DNA of 64,000 bases, taken from assembly GCA_024742735.1 (NCBI GenBank), contig JANSXV010000003.1:186001-250000 (forward strand), read 5' to 3'. Below are positions 1-5,534 of this stretch, in pieces. Source of the DNA: Alphaproteobacteria bacterium. Its GTDB lineage: Bacteria; Pseudomonadota; Alphaproteobacteria; Caulobacterales; Maricaulaceae. The translations under genes were made by a program, and so were the position numbers. How positions within the stretch are numbered: the stretch's first letter is position 1; each line of letters starts with the position of its first letter. The notes beneath the pieces were generated by a model, which saw only the letters and a program-made list of their open reading frames with translations, did not search any database and was not told the DNA's origin.

Positions 1-368
1 CCGAAGCGACGCTTCCGGACGGCCGCACGGTGACGCTGCCGCTGCAGTCGCAGAACATCTACAACCTGATCCTGGGTTATGATGACGGCCGGCTCGATCT
101 GCGCGCCGCGGTGTCCTATCGCGACGACTATATCGACGAGCTCGGCGATGCGGCGAACGAGGACCGCATCGTGCTGGAGCACACCCAGCTCGACCTGTCG
201 GCCCGCTACGATGTGACCGAGGCCCTGCGCCTGTACTTCGACGCGAAGAACGTGTTCGACGAGCCGTTCCGCGCCGCCTTCCGCGACGGCGGCCGCGAGC
301 TGAACAGCCAGTATGAAGAGTATGGCTGGCAGCTCCAGTTCGGCTTCCGCTACACCTTCGGGAACTAA
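1..368 (+). CDS. TonB-dependent receptor, C-terminal fragment (5' end outside window)
   Basis: The reading frame is already open at base 3 and ends at 368, so only the last ~121 codons are visible. The residues alternate in the manner of outer-membrane beta strands, with stretches such as LRLYFDAKNVFDEPF and the terminal FRYTFGN. This is the usual C-terminal pattern of TonB-dependent receptors, in which a 'KNVFDE' turn precedes the last strands. The substrate cannot be told from this part. A strong hairpin terminator follows 27 bases after the stop, so this gene is transcriptionally separated from the metal locus downstream. The family call is fairly safe. The residue after the terminal aromatic strand is Asn rather than the common Phe. 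Confidence 0.75.
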   Translation, partial: EATLPDGRTVTLPLQSQNIYNLILGYDDGRLDLRAAVSYRDDYIDELGDAANEDRIVLEHTQLDLSARYDVTEALRLYFDAKNVFDEPFRAAFRDGGRELNSQYEEYGWQLQFGFRYTFGN

Positions 369-394
369 ACCGAAACTGAAGCCTGCGCCTGTCG

Positions 395-432
395 AAGCCC
401 CCGGAAGCGCCGCTTCCGGGGGCTTTCCTTTT
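395..432 (+). terminator. Rho-independent terminator after the TonB receptor fragment
   Basis: Bases 395-407 pair with 413-425 to form a perfect GC-rich stem with a five-base loop. A T-rich tail runs to 432. It lies just after the receptor stop codon and before the next gene at 486. Confidence 0.85.
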
Positions 433-485
433 GGGCGCCGCGCAAGTCTTGCCTGCTCGTCTTCCGCGCCGTATGTCCCGTCCTT

Positions 486-890
486 GTGAACCTGATCCTT
501 CGCCTCCTCTGCGCCGCACTGGTGGCGCAGCTTTCGCTCATGGCTCCGGCCATGGGTGGAGCGACGGCGCAAGGTCATGGGGTCGATCCGGCCGAGCTGA
601 TCTGTTCCAGCCATGCCGACTCCCCCGAGATTCGCGCTGCGCTCGCTGAACTGAGCGAAGCTGTCGGGCATGGACGCGCCCATGGGTCTCATGACCCGGC
701 GCCCCATGACCATGACGAACATTGCCCGGCCTGCGCGCTCGCCAAGGCGATGAGCCTGCCGGAGGCGGCGACGCTCGCAGCGCTGACCGCCCTGTCCTTC
801 CCGTGCGCCACCCCGCGTGCTGACCGCGCGTCGCCGCGTCAGACCGCCGGCCCGCCGGTGGGCCTGCGCGCCCCGCCCCTGACCGTCTGA
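486..890 (+). CDS. Small exported His/Cys-rich protein, DUF2946-like
   Basis: A 134-residue protein starting at GTG 486. Residues 1-29 look like a signal peptide (hydrophobic stretch, then Ala-rich). The mature part has one Cys at 40, a run of His-rich spacers (residues 61-79) and a HCPAC motif giving Cys80-x2-Cys83. Small exported proteins with a CPxC motif next to copper-type TonB receptors are typical of DUF2946; the assignment rests on that pattern, not on a search. The likely role is periplasmic metal binding or delivery. It is the first gene of the metal locus, 82 bases before the TonB receptor. A second protein of the same style lies just after the receptor (3140-3520). The exact start is uncertain because no strong ribosome binding site is seen. 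Confidence 0.6.
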   Translation: MNLILRLLCAALVAQLSLMAPAMGGATAQGHGVDPAELICSSHADSPEIRAALAELSEAVGHGRAHGSHDPAPHDHDEHCPACALAKAMSLPEAATLAALTALSFPCATPRADRASPRQTAGPPVGLRAPPLTV

Positions 891-972
891 TCTCTCCCGA
901 TAGAGCGCCGCCGGCCAGTCCGGCGGCCCGCTGGCGCGTGCTGCGCCGATCAGATGTTCAAGGACTCTTTCC

Positions 973-3075
973 ATGACCTCCGCTTTATTGCTGAGCGCGG
1001 CTGCGCTCGCCCTTCAGGCCGGCGCCGACGCTCCGGCCGCCGAACAGCAGGCCCGCCCGGCCTGGGTCGACGTGATCACCGTCACCGGACGCCCGGTCGA
1101 CCAGGCCGCTGACGCCGTCATCGCCCTTTCCGCCCCGCCCGCCGAGCCGGATGCGGCCGCCCTGATCGCCCGCCTGCCCGGCGCGGCCCTCATCGACAAC
1201 GGCGCGCTGTCAGGACAGGTGCAGTATCGCGGCCTGTTCGGCCCGCGCGTGGCCGTGGCCATCAACGGCCAGCGCTTCGCCTCCGGCGGGCCGAACCTGA
1301 TGGACCCGCCGCTGCACTATGCGCCGGCGCCGCTTCTGGACCGCATTGAACTGACCCGAGGCCCGGCCCCGGTCAGCGCCGGCCCGGCCTTGAGCGCGCG
1401 GGCGAACGCCGTGCTGAAGTCCATCGACTACGCCCCTGGCGCCGAACCGGTTTTCTCCGCCGATCTGACCAGCATCGTGAGGTCGGTGGATGAAAGCATC
1501 GCCGTAGGAGGCGTGGCCGGCGTCGCCACAAGGCGCCAGCGCGTTCAGGTGCTGGCCTCGGTTGAGGAAGGCGGCGATCTGCAAACGCCCGTGGCGACCC
1601 TCGACGGCACGCAGCACGAGCGCGTGGTCTATGGCGCAGGCTACGCCGCGCGCCTCACTGAGGCGGTGGAGTTCACCCTGGACCTGCGCCGTCAGGAGAC
1701 CGGGCCGACGGGCAATCCGCCCTTCCCCATGGACATCCGCTATTTCGACACCAACACCGCGCGCGCCGGGCTGAGCTTCGATGATGGCGGCGTGTGGCGG
1801 TTCAACGCGGCGCTGAGCCATGCCCGCGTCGACCATGCCATGAACAATTTCGACCTGCGGCCCGCGCCCATGGCGATGAGCCTGCGCGAAACCTTCGCTT
1901 CGGCCGAAACCGCAGCGCTGGAAGCTCAGGCTGAACGTGATCTCGCCGGCGGCGTCCTGCGCATGGGTGCGGACCACGAAGCGAGCCGTCACGATGTGAC
2001 CATCACCAATCCGGCCAACGCCGCCTTCTTCGTCACCCCGGCCCCGGCCATCGAAATGGGACGCACCGGCGCCTTCGCCGAGTGGGAAGGTCCGCGCGGC
2101 GGCTTCGATGTCTACGCCGGCGCCCGGATCGACGCCCATGAGGCCGAAGCCGGCGCTCCGCGCCTGGGCGCGGCGCTGCCCATGGGACCGCGCATGCTGG
2201 CGAACGCCTTCACCGCGTCCGACCGCAGCTGGAATGACGTCACGGTGGACGGGCTGATCCGCGTCAGCCGGGCGGTGAACGACCAGCTGACCTGGCGCGC
2301 GGCCCTTTCGCGCAAGTCCCGCGCGCCGGGCTATCTGGAGCGCTTCGCCTGGCTGCCGACGCCGGCCAGCGGCGGCCTGGCTGACGGCAACACCTATGTG
2401 GGCGATCTGGATCTCGACGCCGAGGTCGCGACCGGTCTGGAGGCGGGCTTCGACTACGCCACGCCACGCGCCTACCTGCGCCCGACCGTGCATGTCAGCT
2501 GGATAGACGATTACATCCAGGGCACGCCCGCCGAGCCGGTGACGCCGGGCGTCGCGGACACGCCGCTGGAGATGGTCTCGGCCATGAACGGCGATCCTAC
2601 GCCGCTGCGCTTCTCCAATGTGGAGGCGAGGATCTACGGCCTCGACGCCGACTTCGGATTTGCGCTCAACGTCGCCTGGCGCATTGACGGGGTGTTCAGC
2701 CTGGCCCGCGGCGAACGCACGGACGTGGACGATGACCTCTATCGCATCGCCCCGGCCCGGCTGCGCACCGGCCTGACCTATGAAGCGAGCGCCTGGTCGG
2801 CGACGCTGGAGAGCCTGGCGGTGGCGGAGCAGACCCGCGTCTCGGCGGAAAACTCCGAGGCTGAAACGCCGGGTTATGTGATCCTGAACGCCTACGCCCA
2901 GCTTGATCTCAACGATCAGCTGACGCTGTCGGCGGGCGCGGAGAACCTGCTGGACCAGCGCTGGCGGGATCATCTGGGCGGGTATAACCGCAATTCCGGC
3001 CTGGGCGTTGCGGTCGGCGAGCGCCTGCCTGGCGCCGGGGCTGGCGTCTGGGCGCGGCTGAACGCGCGGTTCTAG
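973..3075 (+). CDS. TonB-dependent receptor, copper/metal type (OprC-like)
   Basis: A 700-residue outer-membrane receptor. A short signal peptide (about 1-22) is followed by a TonB-box-like DVITVTG at 33-39. The plug domain (about 50-150) includes QYRGLFGPRV, INGQ, and GPNLMDPPLHY leading into the RG-AP signature. The beta-barrel makes up the remainder and ends in WARLNARF with a terminal Phe. The GPN-MD-PL-Y stretch resembles the copper receptors OprC/NosA; that family link is from memory of the motif and sets metal specificity only provisionally. Its neighbours are small Cys/His-rich exported proteins, an HMA protein and a MerT-like membrane protein, which fits metal-ion or metal-chelate uptake across the outer membrane, powered by TonB-ExbBD encoded elsewhere. 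Confidence 0.85.
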   Translation: MTSALLLSAAALALQAGADAPAAEQQARPAWVDVITVTGRPVDQAADAVIALSAPPAEPDAAALIARLPGAALIDNGALSGQVQYRGLFGPRVAVAINGQRFASGGPNLMDPPLHYAPAPLLDRIELTRGPAPVSAGPALSARANAVLKSIDYAPGAEPVFSADLTSIVRSVDESIAVGGVAGVATRRQRVQVLASVEEGGDLQTPVATLDGTQHERVVYGAGYAARLTEAVEFTLDLRRQETGPTGNPPFPMDIRYFDTNTARAGLSFDDGGVWRFNAALSHARVDHAMNNFDLRPAPMAMSLRETFASAETAALEAQAERDLAGGVLRMGADHEASRHDVTITNPANAAFFVTPAPAIEMGRTGAFAEWEGPRGGFDVYAGARIDAHEAEAGAPRLGAALPMGPRMLANAFTASDRSWNDVTVDGLIRVSRAVNDQLTWRAALSRKSRAPGYLERFAWLPTPASGGLADGNTYVGDLDLDAEVATGLEAGFDYATPRAYLRPTVHVSWIDDYIQGTPAEPVTPGVADTPLEMVSAMNGDPTPLRFSNVEARIYGLDADFGFALNVAWRIDGVFSLARGERTDVDDDLYRIAPARLRTGLTYEASAWSATLESLAVAEQTRVSAENSEAETPGYVILNAYAQLDLNDQLTLSAGAENLLDQRWRDHLGGYNRNSGLGVAVGERLPGAGAGVWARLNARF

Positions 3076-3139
3076 ACAGGACCGGGCTCACCAGGCTGTG
3101 ACTTGCGCCATCGGGGCGGCGGGATCATTATCCAACGCC

Positions 3140-3520
3140 ATGAAATGGCTCGCCGCCCTTCTCGCCGCACTGGCCGTATTGCAAGCCGGCGCCGGCGTCT
3201 GCGCCAACCCGGCCCATGCGGCCGGGACTGACACCATGGCCGGTCATGGCGACCTGACCCAGGACGAGGAAACGGCCTGTCACGGCAGGATGAACGCGCC
3301 TGAGACCCTGGCCACGCACGCCACCATGGACGCACCCGAGGATCCCGCGCCGGATTGCTGCGCGTCCGGCGCCTGCGCCGACTGCGCCCTGGTCGTTGGA
3401 GCGCTGGCCTCCGCTGACGCCGCCACGCCGGGCCTCGCGCCCATGATCAAGGCCGCCCGCGCCCCCGAAGCGCCGCTCGGCCGCCCCCTGACCCACGACC
3501 CGCCCCCGCCGCGAGCCTGA
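3140..3520 (+). CDS. Small exported Cys/His/Met-rich putative metal-binding protein
   Basis: Starting at ATG 3140 gives a 126-residue product with a clear signal peptide (about residues 1-28). An upstream in-frame start at 3098 would put 14 residues in front of the signal and is less likely. The mature protein is rich in Met and His (several HxxM-type spacings) and carries a cysteine cluster at 73, 74, 79 and 82 (DCC, then ACADC), with another Cys at 47. The second CxxC is of the same style as in the product of 486-890. No enzymatic domain is seen. Lying between the metal-type TonB receptor and a beta-barrel candidate, it is probably a periplasmic metal chelator or carrier. It could be a divergent DUF2946 member. 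Confidence 0.55.
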   Translation: MKWLAALLAALAVLQAGAGVCANPAHAAGTDTMAGHGDLTQDEETACHGRMNAPETLATHATMDAPEDPAPDCCASGACADCALVVGALASADAATPGLAPMIKAARAPEAPLGRPLTHDPPPPRA

Positions 3521-3570
3521 CGCGCGTTTTCGCTCGTCTCTTTAAAAGGCTCACGACGGAGGACCCGTCC

Positions 3571-4215
3571 TTGAATTTCAAAACCCTTGCGGCCGCGGCC
3601 GGGCTGTTCGCCTGCGCCGTCTCCGCCGCGCAGGCCCGGCCTGTCTCCTATGAGGGAGGCTGGACCGTCATCGCGGAGCGCGACCGTGCTTCGAGCTACG
3701 GCCTTGTGCACTACACGCCCCACTATGAGTGGTCGGTGGGCCTGCGCACCGAATGGATGCGCGATGAAGACCTGCTCTTCACCGGCCTTCAGGCCACACA
3801 CCTTGTCCATCGCTGGTTCGCGCCGGACAGCCAGGCCAATCTCTACGCCTATGCCGGCGCCGGCGAGGCCCATGGAATCGACGCCAATCCAAGAGGCTCT
3901 GAGGCGGCCGGCTTCGCCGGCGTCATGGCCGACTGGGAGACAAGGCGCTGGTTCGTCTCCTATGAGGCCCGCATCTCCGACTTCGGGGCGGGCGCGGACG
4001 CCATGCAGGCGGCCCGGATCGGCGTCGCGCCCTATGTGGGCGATTTCGGCGATCTGCACACCTGGGTGATGGTCGAGATCGACCAGCGCCCGGAGCGTGA
4101 TGAGCCGGTCACGGCCACGCCCCTGCTTCGCTTCTTCAAAGGCCCGGCCCTGTTCGAGATCGGCTACACGCCGGCCGAGGACGAGGCCTTCGCCAGCTTC
4201 ATCTATCGCTTCTGA
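3571..4215 (+). CDS. Predicted small outer-membrane beta-barrel protein of the metal locus
   Basis: A 214-residue protein starting at TTG 3571. A GGAGG sequence about seven bases upstream supports this unusual start. Residues 1-22 form a signal peptide ending in AQA. The mature chain shows repeated short amphipathic, aromatic-rich strands (HYEWSVGLRTEW, WFVSYEARIS, LLRFFKGPALFEIGY) and ends FIYRF with a terminal Phe, the classic C-terminal signature for BAM-dependent outer-membrane insertion. No family is recognised. It sits between the Cys-rich exported protein and the HMA protein, only 19 bases before the latter, so it is probably a component of the same metal system, for example a small channel or accessory barrel. 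Confidence 0.55.
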   Translation: MNFKTLAAAAGLFACAVSAAQARPVSYEGGWTVIAERDRASSYGLVHYTPHYEWSVGLRTEWMRDEDLLFTGLQATHLVHRWFAPDSQANLYAYAGAGEAHGIDANPRGSEAAGFAGVMADWETRRWFVSYEARISDFGAGADAMQAARIGVAPYVGDFGDLHTWVMVEIDQRPERDEPVTATPLLRFFKGPALFEIGYTPAEDEAFASFIYRF

Positions 4216-4234
4216 TCCACAAGGAGATCACACC

Positions 4235-4636
4235 ATGATCCGCATGACTGTCACCGCCTTCGCCCTTCTGTCCCTCGCCGCCGCTCCGGGCCTCGCCCAG
4301 GAGCATGGCGATCACGGCGCCCATGCCGATGACCACGCCCACGCCGGCGAGACCGCCGAGACCACGCGTCCTGAGGCCATCACCGAAGCCCTCGCGGCAG
4401 GCGGCTCGCTCGTGACCGCCGAGGTCAACGGCATGGTCTGCGATTTCTGCGCCACGGCCATGACGCGCACCTTCGGGCGGCGCGACGAGGTGTCCGCCGT
4501 CCATGTCGACCTCGACACCAAGCAGCTCCAGCTCGTCATCGGCGCCGGACAGGCGCTGGACGACGCCACCATCACCGATCTGGTGCGCCGCTCGGGCTAT
4601 GAGCTGGTGTCCATTCGCCGGGGCGAGGAGGCGTAA
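4235..4636 (+). CDS. Periplasmic heavy-metal-associated (HMA) protein, MerP-like
   Basis: A 133-residue protein from ATG 4235, preceded by AAGGAGA eight bases upstream. A signal peptide (1-21) is followed by a His/Asp-rich spacer (24-37, several HxD and HxH pairs) and then an HMA ferredoxin-like fold. The metal motif GMVCDFC places the ligands at Cys69 and Cys72. HMA domains of this kind bind Cu(I), Hg(II) or Zn(II) and pass the ion on. Its stop codon abuts the next start (TAA then ATG at 4637), so it is very probably translationally coupled to the MerT-like gene. This is the same protein pairing as MerP/MerT, but in the reverse order. The His-rich spacer is an extra element compared with classic MerP. 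Confidence 0.85.
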   Translation: MIRMTVTAFALLSLAAAPGLAQEHGDHGAHADDHAHAGETAETTRPEAITEALAAGGSLVTAEVNGMVCDFCATAMTRTFGRRDEVSAVHVDLDTKQLQLVIGAGQALDDATITDLVRRSGYELVSIRRGEEA

Positions 4637-5017
4637 ATGCGAACCGCCGTCCGCGAGACCGCGGCGCCCGCGCTCGCCCTGTTCGCCAGCGCCTCGACGC
4701 TGATCTGCTGCGCGCTTCCGGCGCTGCTGGTCACGATCGGAGCGGGCGCGGCCATGGCGGGGCTGGTGTCCAACGTACCCGGGTTGATCTTCCTGTCCGC
4801 GCACAAGGGCTGGGTCTTCTCCATCGCTGCGCTGATGATGGCCGGCGCCTGGTACGCCCGCTGGCATACCCGTAACGCGCCCTGCCCGGCTGATCCGGCC
4901 AAGGCGAAAGCCTGCGCGCGTCTGCGCGCCTTCGGCGGGGCGACGCTGTGGGTCGCTTCCATCCTGCTGGCGGTGGGAGCGTTCTTCGCCTTCTTCGCCG
5001 CAGACCTGCTGCTTTAA
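4637..5017 (+). CDS. MerT-like inner-membrane metal transport protein
   Basis: A 126-residue membrane protein with three predicted helices (about 11-43, 58-76 and 101-125). Helix 1 carries a vicinal pair, Cys24-Cys25, in the context ICCALPALL-TIGAG. The loop between helices 2 and 3 carries Cys83 and Cys93. This is the cysteine layout of the mercuric transporter MerT (a vicinal pair in helix 1, a second pair in the cytoplasmic loop), where metal passes from periplasmic MerP to the helix-1 pair and then inward. The loop pair here is wider apart than in MerT. No merA, merB or merR-like gene is adjacent, so the physiological ion could be Cu or Zn rather than Hg. The gene directly abuts the HMA gene upstream and ends the operon at a hairpin. 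Confidence 0.7.
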   Translation: MRTAVRETAAPALALFASASTLICCALPALLVTIGAGAAMAGLVSNVPGLIFLSAHKGWVFSIAALMMAGAWYARWHTRNAPCPADPAKAKACARLRAFGGATLWVASILLAVGAFFAFFAADLLL

Positions 5018-5024
5018 TGGTGTC

Positions 5025-5050
5025 GGGGCGGGCGCGTCGGCGCCCGCCCC
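5025..5050. terminator. Hairpin between convergent genes, probable bidirectional terminator
   Basis: Bases 5025-5035 pair perfectly with 5040-5050 (11 GC pairs, four-base loop). It lies in the 40-base gap between the MerT-like gene and the convergent gene ending at 5058. There is no T-run on either side, so termination efficiency is uncertain. Confidence 0.55.
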
Positions 5051-5057
5051 GCATCGG

Positions 5058-5441
5058 TCAGGACTGAGTGGGGCTGCAGATGGCGTCCCAGGTCGTCCAG
5101 TAGGTCGCGCCCTTGCCGGACGGATCGGCGAGCAGGCCGACGAAGGAGCTGCAGTTATCGTTGCAGCCGATCTGCGGCCCGCCCTCGCTCGGCTGGATGG
5201 CGCCGGGTCCCCAGCCGGGTCCCGCCGCCTCGACCTCGACGGCGAACAGGCCGGACAGACCCGGCGTCTGAAGGGTCTCATGGGGATTGTCCGAGGTGAG
5301 GGTCCCCGTCCAGTTGCTGTCCTTGTGGGTGAATTTCACCGACCATGTCGTGACCACCCGCGAGGTGTTGTTCTGGGGCGAGATATAGACCCAGAACTGG
5401 GCGCCCTTGCCCGCAGCAAGCTCGAGTGTGCGTGTCGTCAT
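5058..5441 (-). CDS. Hypothetical small soluble protein of unknown family
   Basis: A 127-residue protein. ATG 5441 is preferred over the TTG one codon earlier because a GGGAGA motif is well spaced from it. There is no signal peptide or membrane segment. The composition is rich in Thr, Ser, Trp and Gly (Trp at several regular places), and it has two close cysteines in IGCNDNC near residues 91-95 and one more near the C-terminus (AICSPTQS). The alternation suggests an all-beta fold, but I do not recognise a family. It stands alone: polA follows in the same direction after a relatively AT-rich gap, and the metal operon ends convergently. It could have been gained recently, given its less biased residue composition. 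No function is proposed. Confidence 0.55.
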   Translation of the reverse strand: MTTRTLELAAGKGAQFWVYISPQNNTSRVVTTWSVKFTHKDSNWTGTLTSDNPHETLQTPGLSGLFAVEVEAAGPGWGPGAIQPSEGGPQIGCNDNCSSFVGLLADPSGKGATYWTTWDAICSPTQS

Positions 5442-5534
5442 CAATGTCTCCCTGGTTGAAGGAAGGCCAGATTACACGCGTTCTTCGGGACGAAATACTC
5501 TAACGTTGCATAAGGTAGATTTTATCGTCTGGAT

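Noticed and set aside
1210-2973. Long minus-strand open frame opposite the TonB receptor
   Set aside because: It mirrors the codon bias of the real gene; the translation is rich in Arg/Gly/His with no fold-like pattern.
3098-3139. Earlier start of the Cys-rich exported protein at 3098
   Set aside because: It would place 14 residues before an otherwise well-formed signal peptide.
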